DNA of 14,406 bases from DATBDE01 sp036270095 (GCA_036270095.1 DATBDE010000002.1:1-14406), one strand, 5' to 3'. Positions 1 to 7,773 are shown, counted from the first letter of the stretch. The notes: generated by a model from the letters alone, not told the origin. Numbers and translations are program-made.

Positions 1-614
1 TCCTCTTCATCCTCCACGCCGACCACGAGCAGAACGCCTCGACGAGCTCGGTGCGGGCCGTGGGCTCGACCCAGGTCGACCCCTACTCGGCCCTGGCCGC
101 CGGCGTGGCCGCGCTCTACGGCCCGCTGCACGGCGGCGCCAACGAGCAGGCCCTGCGCATGCTCGAGCGGGTCGGCTCGGTGGACAACATCCCGGACTTC
201 CTCACCGGCGTGAAGGAGGGCAACGAGCGGCTGATGGGCTTCGGCCACCGCGTCTACAAGAACTACGACCCGCGGGCGCGGATCATCAAGAAGTACCTCG
301 ACGACGTTTTCGAGGTGACCGGCAAGGGCCCGCTGCTGGAGATCGCGTCCGAGCTCGAGAAGCGCGCGCTCGACGACGACTACTTCACGTCGCGCAAGCT
401 CTATCCGAACGTCGACTTCTACTCCGGCCTGTTCTACGAGGCGCTGAACCTTCCGGTCTCGATGTTCCCGGTCATGTTCGCGATCGGGCGCACGAGCGGC
501 TGGATCGCCCAGTGGCTGGAGATGGTCAACGACTCCGAGCAGAAGATCGCGCGGCCGCGGCAGATCTACACGGGCGAGCGCGAGCGCGCGTACGTGCCCA
601 TCGACGACCGCTGA
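1..614 (+). CDS. Citrate synthase, C-terminal part (5' end outside window)
   Basis: Condenses oxaloacetate and acetyl-CoA to citrate, the entry step of the TCA cycle, in the cytoplasm. The frame is open from base 3 (LFILHADHEQN...), so the gene begins before the window; the GTG at 51 is internal. About 203 C-terminal residues are visible, roughly half of a normal citrate synthase. The family's active-site blocks are intact: HADHEQNAS, the substrate-binding His in GPLHGGANE, the His in GFGHRVYK, and the catalytic Asp in PNVDFYSG. The ending RPRQIYTG is typical of the bacterial hexameric type. The stop TGA (612-614) directly abuts the GTG of the next gene. A 2-methylcitrate synthase cannot be excluded from this half, but the motifs and ending favour gltA-type citrate synthase. 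Confidence 0.95.
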   Translation, partial: LFILHADHEQNASTSSVRAVGSTQVDPYSALAAGVAALYGPLHGGANEQALRMLERVGSVDNIPDFLTGVKEGNERLMGFGHRVYKNYDPRARIIKKYLDDVFEVTGKGPLLEIASELEKRALDDDYFTSRKLYPNVDFYSGLFYEALNLPVSMFPVMFAIGRTSGWIAQWLEMVNDSEQKIARPRQIYTGERERAYVPIDDR

Positions 615-968
615 GTGCCGTCGGGCTTCTGGCTGACGGTCCGCAACGGGCCCAAGGTCGAGCGCGAGCGCTTCGACACCGTCGATGCCGCGGTCGACGA
701 GCTGGAGACGCGGGCCGCCCGCCTCACGCTCGGCCCGCCGAGCAAGACGATCGACCTGAAGGTGCGCGAGTTCTCGCCCGCCGTGCAGGTGGTGGCGCGG
801 CTCGAGGTCTCGGGCCCGGGCCGCTTCCTGCCGCCCAAGCGTGGCGGCGTCGACGTGCACGGGGACGGGACGGTGTCGGCCTACGTGGGCGGGGTGCGCC
901 GGCGCACGGTCGAGGCCAAGGGCAACAAGACGCCCTACGACGCGCTGCGCAAGGCCCTGACCGGCTAG
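615..968 (+). CDS. Small conserved-looking protein of unknown function
   Basis: A 117-residue soluble protein that I do not recognise. It starts with GTG immediately after the citrate synthase TGA (zero-base gap), so it is probably translated by coupling on the same mRNA. The protein has no signal peptide or membrane segment. It is basic toward the C terminus (RRRTVEAKGNKTPYDALRKALTG) and has alternating hydrophobic stretches consistent with a small alpha/beta fold. Third codon positions are nearly all G/C, which supports real coding. Its TAG stop (966-968) lies in a CTAG that also holds the stop of the convergent metalloprotease gene. The function may relate to citrate synthase by operon membership only; that is inference. 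Confidence 0.75.
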   Translation: MPSGFWLTVRNGPKVERERFDTVDAAVDELETRAARLTLGPPSKTIDLKVREFSPAVQVVARLEVSGPGRFLPPKRGGVDVHGDGTVSAYVGGVRRRTVEAKGNKTPYDALRKALTG

Positions 969-1570
969 AGGGCGAGCGTCAGCGCCGAGCCGTTGCGACG
1001 CAGCCAACGCGCCTGCGCGCGCCAGTCCGGGCAGTGCCGCCCGACCAGGGCCCAGAAGCGCTGCGAGTGGTCGGCGACCTTGAGGTGGCAGGCCTCGTGG
1101 ATGACGACGTAGTCGAGCACCGGCTCGGGCGCGAGCAGTAGGCGCCAGTTGAACGACAGCGCGCCCGTGGGCGAGCAGCTGCCCCAGCGCGTGCGCTGGG
1201 CGCGGATGGTCAGGCCGGTGACGCGCCCGCCCACGGCGGCGGCCGCCGCCTCGGCGCGCGGAGCGATCTCGGCCCGGGCGGCGCGACGGTACCAGCGCTC
1301 GAGCGCCGGGCCGGGGTCCTCGGCGGGCACGAGCAGGTCGTCGCCGCGCCGGTGCACGCGCATGCGCCCGGGCTCGCGCACCAGCGTCAGCGCCTCGCCC
1401 AGGCAGGGCACGGTGCCGGGCGGCCCCTGCACGGCCGCGCGCGCCGACTCCTGCGCGGCGAGGCGGCGCTCGATCCACGGCCCGAGCTCGCGTACCACCC
1501 GCTCGGCCTGGCGCTCGGGCGAGCGGCGGGGGAGGACGACCTCGACCCCGCGGTCGGGGTCGACGGTCAC
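965..1570 (-). CDS. YgjP/DUF45-like zinc metallopeptidase (start uncertain)
   Basis: A predicted cytoplasmic zinc-dependent hydrolase of the YgjP (DUF45, SprT/M48-like) family. The zinc motif HEACH is at residues 158-162, followed by the third ligand His168 in ADHSQRFW. The preceding block RTRWGSCSPTGALSFNWRL is also family-typical. From the GTG at 1570 the protein has 201 residues. However, the homologous N-terminal block (IPYTIRRSDRARRAS) is encoded in frame upstream of that GTG. The frame stays open back to the TAA of the upstream gene (1646-1648) without any ATG, GTG or TTG; a CTG at 1631-1633 would add 21 residues. The stated start is therefore the only common start codon and may be too short. 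The gene lies downstream of the GGDEF gene on the same strand and in the same frame, so it is probably co-transcribed. The physiological substrate is unknown. Confidence 0.85.
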   Translation of the reverse strand: MTVDPDRGVEVVLPRRSPERQAERVVRELGPWIERRLAAQESARAAVQGPPGTVPCLGEALTLVREPGRMRVHRRGDDLLVPAEDPGPALERWYRRAARAEIAPRAEAAAAAVGGRVTGLTIRAQRTRWGSCSPTGALSFNWRLLLAPEPVLDYVVIHEACHLKVADHSQRFWALVGRHCPDWRAQARWLRRNGSALTLAL

Positions 1571-1645
1571 CGACGCGCGCCGGGCGCGGTCGGAGCGGCG
1601 GATGGTGTAGGGGATCTCGCGCTGGGCAGACAGAGCGCGACGACG

Positions 1646-3469
1646 TTAGCGCTGCCGCAGGACGCGAGCCGCGTCCAGCATCGCCGCCCCGACATGGTCG
1701 GCGACGGCCTGGACGACCTTGGCGTCGTCGGCGTCGAACGCCGCCGACTTGAGCGAGCGCACGCCGATCGCGCCCCACACGCGGCCGCCCACATAGAGGG
1801 GGACCGCGAGCTCGGAGCGGTCGGTCACCGTGGCGCTGCCGGTGAGCACCGGGCGGCGCTCCTCCAGGCAGCGGGCGATCACGGCGTCTTCGTCGGGCTG
1901 GGGCGACGCAAAGATCGCGCCGGCGCTGGCGACGATCACAACCTCGCCGTCGCGTTCCTCGGCCACCCGGCAGCAGGGAAAGCCCAGCACCGCGTGCACA
2001 TCGCCCGCCGCCACGGTGGCGATGGCACGCACGTCCTGGAGGCGACTGATCTTCGCGCCCAGCGCGGAGGCCGAGGCCAGGCGGGCGGGGCCGGCGTTCG
2101 CGTCGCCGGGGCGGGCGACGGCAATGTGGGTACGCTCGCGCTTGGCGTTGCGCAGGGCGCGGTCGGCCTCGTCGATGAGGCCCGTGGCCTGCGCCCCGGG
2201 GTGCCATTGCGCGATGCCGCCCGAGGCGCCCAGCCCCTGCTCGGAGGGGATCGGCGTGCCCCGCAGCGAGCGCAGGGCACGGTCGACGATTTTCTGCGCT
2301 TCGTCCTCGGTTGCGGTCAGAAGCAGGGCGAACTCGTCACCACCGAGGCGCGCGACCTGGTCGTGCAGCCGCACCGTGCCCCGCAGGAGCTCGCCGACGC
2401 TGCGCAGCGCGGCGTCGCCGGCCAGGTGGCCGTGTTGCTCGTTGATCGACTTGAAGTCGTCGAGGTCGATGAGGGCGAGCGTGACCGGGCCGCCGCCGCG
2501 CTCGGCGCGCGAGATCTCCTCGTGCAGCCGGGCCTGGAGCGCGCCGTGGTTCAGGCACCCCGTGAGCGAGTCGCGCGCCGCGGCCTGGCGGGCGGCGGTC
2601 AGCGCGTCGGCGTTGCGGCAGGCCACTGCGGCCAGGTCGGCGAAGGCGCTCAGGAGCTCGGCGTCGAGCTCGCCGACCGGCCGCTCGCGGCGGAACGCGA
2701 CCTCGAGGGCGCCGTCCACGCCGAGAGGGCTGCCCACCGGCACGGCCACGCCGCTGCGCACGCCGCGCAGGGCGGCGTGGCCCTCGTGCTCGTAGGCGTT
2801 GGACAGCGCGGGCGCGTTGGTGGCGATCGCACGGCCGCTCAGGCCCTCGTCGAGCTCGCGCGACAGGCCGACAAAGCTCGACGGCAGCCCGTGGACGGCG
2901 ATCGCCGCGTAGCCGTCGCAGTCGTCGGCCACCGAGCCGACGGCGACATCGGCGCCGAACGCGTGCGCCATCGCCTCGCACAGCGTCGCCAGCACCTGGT
3001 CGAGGTCGAGCGAGGCGTGCACGGCCGCGGCCGCGGAGGCCAGCGCGGCCTGCTGGGTGGCGCGACGGTCGCGCTCGAGGGCGTGTCCCACGCTGGTCAC
3101 CACCGCCTCGAGCAGGGTGACCTCGACCTCCTCGAACGGCCGCTCGGCCCGTCGCGCCACGCCGACGACCGCGCGCTCGCCCGTGTCGGCCGCGAACGGG
3201 GCCAGGGCCAGGGCGGGGAGGCCGAGGACGCCGTTGGCCGTGCGTGCGCCCGTCTCCTCGCCCGCCAGCAGCGCGGCCACCACCGCCTCGCGCGGCAGGG
3301 CGGCGGCGGTGGCGTCGTCGAGGCCGATGGCGCAGGCGATCTCGAGCGGGCCGCCGTTCAGCGGGGCGGCGATGACGAAGGCCGCCTCGGCGCCGTAGGC
3401 CTCGGACACGGCCCGCACCACTTCCTGGAGGACGAGGGAGGCGCGACTGGCTGAAGAGCGGGGGCGCAT
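1646..3469 (-). CDS. GAF-GAF-GGDEF-GAF diguanylate cyclase
   Basis: Predicted to make cyclic di-GMP from two GTP in response to signals bound by its GAF domains. With the ATG at 3467-3469 it has 607 residues: GAF about 10-132, a second GAF about 137-290, GGDEF about 297-450, and a third GAF about 465-607. The catalytic motif is intact (RLGGDEF, GGDEF at 376-380), as is the metal/GTP block DLDDFKSIN (about 335). An inhibitory I-site RLHD (367-370) sits exactly five residues before GGDEF, so product feedback is expected. No membrane segment or signal peptide is seen, so it is likely cytosolic. An upstream in-frame ATG at 3523 would add 18 basic residues. I prefer 3469 because no ribosome site precedes 3523 and that start overlaps the divergent gene's own start. 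Having a sensor domain after GGDEF is less usual. Confidence 0.88.
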   Translation of the reverse strand: MRPRSSASRASLVLQEVVRAVSEAYGAEAAFVIAAPLNGGPLEIACAIGLDDATAAALPREAVVAALLAGEETGARTANGVLGLPALALAPFAADTGERAVVGVARRAERPFEEVEVTLLEAVVTSVGHALERDRRATQQAALASAAAAVHASLDLDQVLATLCEAMAHAFGADVAVGSVADDCDGYAAIAVHGLPSSFVGLSRELDEGLSGRAIATNAPALSNAYEHEGHAALRGVRSGVAVPVGSPLGVDGALEVAFRRERPVGELDAELLSAFADLAAVACRNADALTAARQAAARDSLTGCLNHGALQARLHEEISRAERGGGPVTLALIDLDDFKSINEQHGHLAGDAALRSVGELLRGTVRLHDQVARLGGDEFALLLTATEDEAQKIVDRALRSLRGTPIPSEQGLGASGGIAQWHPGAQATGLIDEADRALRNAKRERTHIAVARPGDANAGPARLASASALGAKISRLQDVRAIATVAAGDVHAVLGFPCCRVAEERDGEVVIVASAGAIFASPQPDEDAVIARCLEERRPVLTGSATVTDRSELAVPLYVGGRVWGAIGVRSLKSAAFDADDAKVVQAVADHVGAAMLDAARVLRQR

Positions 3470-3512
3470 GGGCTGCTGTCGGTATCGGCGCCCGGTCCGC
3501 AGGGCTTGACGT

Positions 3513-3516
3513 GGAG
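3513..3516 (+). promoter_or_regulatory. Ribosome binding site (GGAG) for the 105-residue protein gene
   Basis: GGAG lies five bases before the ATG at 3522-3524. This supports starting the rightward gene at 3522 rather than at the later in-frame ATGs (3525, 3534). It is one of the few Shine-Dalgarno-like sites in the window and argues that the leftward ATG at 3523 is not used. Confidence 0.5.
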
Positions 3517-3521
3517 CCGCC

Positions 3522-3839
3522 ATGATGCGACGGATGGCGACCGCGAGGGTGTGGATCGTACGACTTCCCCCCGGCGTACAGGAACCGTTTCAGGTCTACC
3601 TGAACGGTGTGCCGCAGACCGCAGGGGTGGACTACGAGCGCCGCGGGAGACGGCTGATCTTCGATCGGCCCTTGGCCAAGGAGGGCAAGCTGGGCTTCTG
3701 GCGCTGGTTCCTAGGCGCCTGGGGGATCGGCACCTACCGCAAGGACGACCAGGTCGACGTGGCCTACGAGGTGGACGGACGTCCGATCGTCGCCCACGCG
3801 CTCGAGATCGAGGCCCCGCAGCAGGAGGAGGAGACATGA
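3522..3839 (+). CDS. Small protein of unknown function coupled to a hydrolase
   Basis: A 105-residue protein without a recognised domain. The N-terminal half looks like short beta strands (VWIVRLPPGVQEPFQVYLNGV, then the basic RRGRRLIFDRPL). A central aromatic patch (GFWRWFLGAWGIGTYRKDD) could be a surface or membrane-interface segment, though it is too short and charged at its ends for a clear transmembrane helix. The end is acidic (EIEAPQQEEET). The start at 3522 follows GGAG with good spacing. The last bases overlap the next gene as ATGA (3836-3839), so it should be translationally coupled to the alpha/beta hydrolase. No function is assigned. I have an impression of similar short proteins in Solirubrobacterales but could not check it. 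Confidence 0.75.
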   Translation: MMRRMATARVWIVRLPPGVQEPFQVYLNGVPQTAGVDYERRGRRLIFDRPLAKEGKLGFWRWFLGAWGIGTYRKDDQVDVAYEVDGRPIVAHALEIEAPQQEEET

Positions 3840-4783
3840 CATCCGGAGACCCCTACGAGGTACAGGACGTCGCCTTCGACGCCGAGGGCGTGACGCTGCG
3901 GGGCTGGCTCTACCGCCCCACGGCGGCGACGGGGCCGGCGCCGGTCGTGCTCATGGCCCACGGCTACAACTGCATCAAGGAGCTCTACCTCGATCGCTAC
4001 GCCGCGGCGCTGGCCGGCGCCGGCCACGTCGTGCTCGCCTACGACCACCGCAACTTCGGCGACAGCGACGGCGAGCCGCGCCAAGAGCTCGACCCGTGGC
4101 TGCAGGTGCGCGACTACCGTCACGCCATCACCTACGTGCAGACGCTGGACGGCGTCGACCCCGACCGCGTCGGCGTCTGGGGCACCAGCCTGGCCGGCGG
4201 CCACGTGCTCGTCGTGGGCGCGATCGACCGGCGCGTCGGCTGCGTGGTGGCGCAGGTGCCGACGATCAGCGGCTGGCAGGCCACGCTGCGGCGCACGCCG
4301 CCGCCGGCGCTGCCGGGCCAGCGCAAGGCGTGGGAGGCTGACCGGCTCGAGCGCTACCGCGGCGGCGAGCCGAAGATGGTGCCGATGGTGGTCGACCCCG
4401 ACCAGGGCGGTCCCGCCTCGCACGCCAGCGCGGACGCGTGGGAGTTCTTCACCGGCCGGCACGCGCCGGCCGACGAGCAGTGGCGCTTCGAGAAGTGGCG
4501 CAACGAGATCACGCTGCGCTCGCTCGAGCTCTACTCCGAGTACGAGCCCGGCACCTACATCGAGCGCATCGCGCCGACGCCGCTGCTGGTGGTGATGGGC
4601 GACAGCGACGTCGTCTGCCCCACCGACCTGGGGCTGGAGGCGTTCGGGCGGGCGAACGAGCCCAAGCGGCTCGAGCTCTACGGCGGCGGGCACTTCTCCG
4701 CCTACACGGACCAGTTCGACCGCGCGGCGGCCGCCGCCACCGCGTGGTTCACCGAGCATCTCCGGCCCGAGGGCGCGGGCTAG
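3836..4783 (+). CDS. Alpha/beta hydrolase (dienelactone hydrolase/esterase-like)
   Basis: A 315-residue serine hydrolase, probably a cytoplasmic esterase or related hydrolase; the substrate cannot be told from sequence. It begins PYEVQDVAFDAEGVTLRGWLYRP, the usual strand pair of Hydrolase_4/DLH-type enzymes. The oxyanion-loop HG is at 42-43 (LMAHGYN) and the nucleophile elbow GTSLAGG places Ser118. The likely acid is Asp258 in MGDSDVVCP and the catalytic His is His286 in GGGHFSAY. The open frame runs further upstream (to about 3506), but the ATG at 3836, overlapping the upstream TGA as ATGA, fits the domain start. The insert between about 150 and 225 would form the lid. The TAG stop (4781-4783) shares a CTAG with the metF stop, so the two transcription units converge with no spacer. 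Confidence 0.92.
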   Translation: MTSGDPYEVQDVAFDAEGVTLRGWLYRPTAATGPAPVVLMAHGYNCIKELYLDRYAAALAGAGHVVLAYDHRNFGDSDGEPRQELDPWLQVRDYRHAITYVQTLDGVDPDRVGVWGTSLAGGHVLVVGAIDRRVGCVVAQVPTISGWQATLRRTPPPALPGQRKAWEADRLERYRGGEPKMVPMVVDPDQGGPASHASADAWEFFTGRHAPADEQWRFEKWRNEITLRSLELYSEYEPGTYIERIAPTPLLVVMGDSDVVCPTDLGLEAFGRANEPKRLELYGGGHFSAYTDQFDRAAAAATAWFTEHLRPEGAG

Positions 4784-5691
4784 ACGCGCTCGGGGCGAGA
4801 GCGCTCCCACGGGCGCTGCAGCCGCAGCGCGCCGAGGATGGCGCGGGCCGACGGCGCCTTGTTGAGCACGTAGAAGTGGATGCCCGGGGCGCCGCGGGCG
4901 AGCAGGTCGGCGCACTGCAGGGTCGCGTAGGCGACGCCGAGCTCGAGCACCGAGTCGGGCTCGTCGGCGTATCCGTCGAGCGCCTCGTGCAGGTCGGCGG
5001 GGATCGACGCGCCGCAGCGCTGGGTGAAGCGCTTGATCTGGTCGGCGTTCGTGATCGGGATGATCCCGGGGATGATCGGGACGTCGATCCCGGCCGCGCG
5101 CGCCTCGTCGACGAAGTCGAAGTAGAGCTGGTTGTCGAAGAAGAGCTGGGTGATGAGGAAGCTGGCGCCGGCCTGGACCTTCTCGCGCAGGAAGCGGAGG
5201 TCGTGGGCCATGTCGGGCGCCTCGGGGTGGACCTCGGGGAAGCAGGCGGCGCCGATGGCCATCTCGTAGTCGTTGGCGATGAGGCCAGCCAGCTCGGTCG
5301 AGTAGTGCAGGCCGCCGGGGTGCGGCCGCCACTCGGTCTCGCCCGCGGGCGGGTCGCCGCGCAGGGCGAGCACGTTGTCGATCCCGGCGTCGCGGACCTG
5401 GTCGAGGGTCCCGCGAAGCTCGTCGGCGGTCGCGCCGACGCAGCTCAGGTGGGCCATGGCCTCGATGCCGTAGCGGTTCTTGATGTCCCGCACGATGTCC
5501 AGCGTGCGGTCGCGGGTGGAGCCGCCGGCGCCGTAGGTGACCGATGCGAAGTCGGGCTGGAGCGTCGCGAGCGAGTCCAGCGCGCGCTGCAGGTTGCGCT
5601 CGCCGTCGGGCGTCTTGGGCGGGAAGAACTCGAACGAGAAGACCGGCTCGCTGTCGCGGCCGCGGCCGGCCAGGATGTCGTCGATCCGCAT
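4780..5691 (-). CDS. metF: 5,10-methylenetetrahydrofolate reductase
   Basis: Reduces 5,10-methylene-THF to 5-methyl-THF with FAD, feeding methyl groups to methionine synthesis. The 303-residue length matches the bacterial MetF family. Visible motifs are the N-terminal FSFEFFPPKT, containing the catalytic Glu of the family; the FAD/folate-binding blocks SVTYGAGGST and MAHLSCVGA; LALRGDPP; GAACFPEVHPEAP; FLITQLFFDNQLYFDFV; and VPIIPGIIPI. The start is the ATG at 5689-5691. The frame runs 70 residues further upstream, but that stretch is Arg/Pro-rich and unrelated. There is no Shine-Dalgarno site; a TACTAT -10-like box eight bases upstream suggests a leaderless mRNA. It is divergent from the acyltransferase gene. 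Confidence 0.96.
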   Translation of the reverse strand: MRIDDILAGRGRDSEPVFSFEFFPPKTPDGERNLQRALDSLATLQPDFASVTYGAGGSTRDRTLDIVRDIKNRYGIEAMAHLSCVGATADELRGTLDQVRDAGIDNVLALRGDPPAGETEWRPHPGGLHYSTELAGLIANDYEMAIGAACFPEVHPEAPDMAHDLRFLREKVQAGASFLITQLFFDNQLYFDFVDEARAAGIDVPIIPGIIPITNADQIKRFTQRCGASIPADLHEALDGYADEPDSVLELGVAYATLQCADLLARGAPGIHFYVLNKAPSARAILGALRLQRPWERSRPERV

Positions 5692-5699
5692 GGCGGGAA

Positions 5700-5705
5700 A
5701 TAGTA
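5700..5705 (-). promoter_or_regulatory. Candidate -10 box (TACTAT) giving leaderless metF mRNA
   Basis: TACTAT on the minus strand fits the actinobacterial TANNNT -10 pattern. It ends eight bases before the metF ATG, so transcription would begin at or next to the start codon. No ribosome site is present between them, and no convincing -35 was found. The flanking TACGA repeat (5704-5708 and 5714-5718, ten bases apart) could be an operator, but this is weak. Confidence 0.45.
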
Positions 5706-5760
5706 CGAGCCGGTACGATCCGCGCCGCAGACAGGGGATCAACGGAAGGGCTGGGGGCAG

Positions 5761-6848
5761 ATGCAGGGAGGGCGCTTCGGCGCCGGCGACGGTTTGCGCG
5801 CGCTGGCCGCGCTGGCGGTCGTGGGGTTCCACGCGGCGGTGATCGCATCGGCGGCGGCGCCCGGGCATGCCTCGGGGCCGGTCTGGGCCGTGGCGAGCCA
5901 CCTCGACCTCGGCCTCTACGTGTTCTTCGCGCTCTCCGGCTACCTGATCGCGCGGCCGTTCGCGCGCTCGCTGGTGCCGGAGCGCCGGGGCCGCGACTGC
6001 GCCGCTACGCGACCCACCGCCTGCGCCGCATCGTGCCCGCGTTCTGGGCCGCGCTGCTGATCACGCTGGCGGTGTCCGGCGCGGGCGCGGCCGGCGTGCT
6101 CACCGCGTTCCTGTTCGCGGGGACCTGGCCGACGCTGCCGCAGGCGTGGACGCTGGACGCCGAGATGGGCTTCTACCTGTTGCTCCCGGTCGTCGCCGCG
6201 CTCGCCGCGCTGGTCGCGCGGCGACTGCCTAGCCCCAGGGCACGCGCGGTGGCCCTGCTCTGCGGCCTGGGCGCGGTGGCGGTCGTCAGCCTCATCGCGC
6301 GCCAGGCTGCGGGGCAGGTGACGGACGCGCTGGCGCGGTCGCTGCCGGCGCTGTTCGCGTTCGCGCCGGGGATGGCGCCGGCGCTGGTCGAGCCGCTCGT
6401 GCCCGCCCGCGCGTTCGCGTGGGCGCGGCCCGCGGGCATCGCGATCGGGGTCGCCGGCGTCGCGCTGTGCGCCCTCGCGGCCGTGCACGGCATGGCCGGC
6501 GCGGTGGGCGGGGCGCTGGTCGCGGCCGGGGCGGGCGCGATCGTGGCCGGCCCGCTGGTGCGCGAGTGGGCCGGCGGCGGGACCGGGCCGCTGCTGGGCG
6601 CGCGGCCGCTGCGCTGGCTGGGCGAGCGCTCGTACTCGCTCTACCTCCTGCACTTCCTCGTGCTGGCCCAACTCGCGCCGGTCGGGCACGGGCGGCTCGT
6701 GGTGCTGGTGGCGCTGGGCGCGCCGGCCTCGATCGCGGCGGCGGCGCTGCTCTACCAGCTCGTCGAGCGGCCGTTCATGACGCGGCCTGCCAGCGCTCCG
6801 GCTCCCCTTCCAACCGCTGCACCCGCCCCGCACGTTGGAGGTGCGTGA
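5761..6848 (+). pseudogene. Acyltransferase-3 (OafA-like) membrane protein, frameshifted
   Basis: This would encode an integral-membrane O-acyltransferase that modifies surface sugars or lipids. Reading starts at the ATG 5761 with GDGLRALAALAVVGFHA, holding the family's conserved His (His24), and then LGLYVFFALSGYLIARPF. That frame leaves coding character near 5980 and stops at 6060. The protein continues in another frame as PRLRRYATHRLRRIVPAFWA, with TLDAEMGFYLLLPV, WLGERSYSLYLLHF and LVERPF, through several hydrophobic helices to the TGA at 6846-6848. One missing base at the GGGG run 5987-5990 joins the halves into about 362 residues, a normal family length. No other damage is seen, so a sequencing indel is as likely as a true pseudogene. 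The last 74 bases overlap the convergent hydrolase gene. Confidence 0.85.
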
Positions 6849-7773
6849 GGTAGCACAGGGTCTCGGCCAGCCACCATGCGCCCGTCGCCGCGGTGAGCTC
6901 GGTGTCGTAGACCTCGGGGATGATCTCGTAGGCCGTGCGGGGCTCGCCGCCGCCGAGGGCGCGCTCGACGCGGTCCAGCCGATCGGCGACGAGCTTCTGG
7001 TTGGCGCCCACGTGCGCGCGCACGTCGGTGAAGGGGCGGCCGTGGCCGCTCAGGCAGAGGCGGGCGTCGAGCGCGTCGATCTTCTCCAGCGAGGCCAGGA
7101 ACTCGCCGGCCGGGTCGGGCGTCCAGCCGTAGTCGTAGTACAGCGAGGCGCGGCCGAGCAGGTGGTCGCCGGAGAGGAGCACGCGACGCTCGGCCAGGTG
7201 GATGCAGACGTGCGAGGGCGCGTGGCCGGGGGTCTCGACGATACGCCACTCGCCGTGGTCGGTCTCGAAGGAGATGCCCTCGACGGCGTCGCGGGCCGGC
7301 GCGACCCAGCCGGCGATGCCCGAGCCCTGTGCCTTGCGCCGCTCGGCGTAGGCGTCGAGGGGCTCGCTGGGCACGCCGCTCTGGCGCGCGACCTCGATGC
7401 GGCGCCGGAAGGCGCCGTCGGGGTCGTTCGCGTACGCGCGCGCGTGATCCAGATTCGGGTTCATCCAGAGGTCGCAGCCGGAGCGCTCGACGATCGGCAG
7501 GGCCTGCCCGAAATGGTCGGCGTGCGCGTGGGTGACCACGAGCAGGCGCACGTGGTCGATGCGCAGGTTGACCATCTGCATGGCGCGCTCGATGTGGGCG
7601 AGCGAGCCGGGCTCGTGCATCCCCGTGTCCACCAGGACGATGCCGTCGCCCGTCGCGAGCGCCCAGGCGTTGCAGTGGGGGACGCCGGGCCACGGGAGCG
7701 GCAGGCGTAGGCGCCAGATCCCCGGCAGCACGCGCTCGCCCCGGCCGAGCTCGCGCGGGCGTGGAGGGTTCAC
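6775..7773 (-). CDS. MBL-fold metallo-hydrolase, LACTB2/glyoxalase II-like with C-terminal winged helix
   Basis: A 332-residue cytoplasmic metal hydrolase of the metallo-beta-lactamase superfamily. The di-metal site looks complete: THAHADH (His82, His84, Asp86, His87), His184 in TPGHAPSH, bridging Asp203 in LSGDHLLG, and His244 in LSGHGRP. Residues from about 255 to 325 form a helical tail with ATGAWWLAETLCYLTHLQRAGRV, resembling the winged-helix extension of LACTB2-type proteins. The substrate is unknown; thioesters, lactones or nucleic acid are all known in the superfamily. It starts with GTG at 7771-7773. No ribosome site is present and a TATCGT box lies eight bases upstream, so it is probably leaderless. 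It is divergent from a second MBL gene 35 bp away and overlaps the acyltransferase 3' end. Confidence 0.92.
   Translation of the reverse strand: MNPPRPRELGRGERVLPGIWRLRLPLPWPGVPHCNAWALATGDGIVLVDTGMHEPGSLAHIERAMQMVNLRIDHVRLLVVTHAHADHFGQALPIVERSGCDLWMNPNLDHARAYANDPDGAFRRRIEVARQSGVPSEPLDAYAERRKAQGSGIAGWVAPARDAVEGISFETDHGEWRIVETPGHAPSHVCIHLAERRVLLSGDHLLGRASLYYDYGWTPDPAGEFLASLEKIDALDARLCLSGHGRPFTDVRAHVGANQKLVADRLDRVERALGGGEPRTAYEIIPEVYDTELTAATGAWWLAETLCYLTHLQRAGRVQRLEGEPERWQAAS

Noticed and set aside
1352..3454. A 700-codon rightward open frame opposite the YgjP-like and GGDEF genes
   Set aside because: It is an antisense shadow created by GC-rich codons. Its translation is low-complexity His/Arg/Gly/Ala-rich with no domain, while the opposite strand encodes clear YgjP and GAF/GGDEF proteins.
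3470..3523. Upstream ATG (3523) for the GGDEF protein
   Set aside because: It has no ribosome site, adds a short basic stretch, and overlaps the SD-supported start of the divergent gene.
3764..5848. A 694-codon leftward open frame spanning the hydrolase and metF
   Set aside because: It is antisense to the hydrolase and out of frame with metF, is Arg/Pro-rich, and has no motifs.
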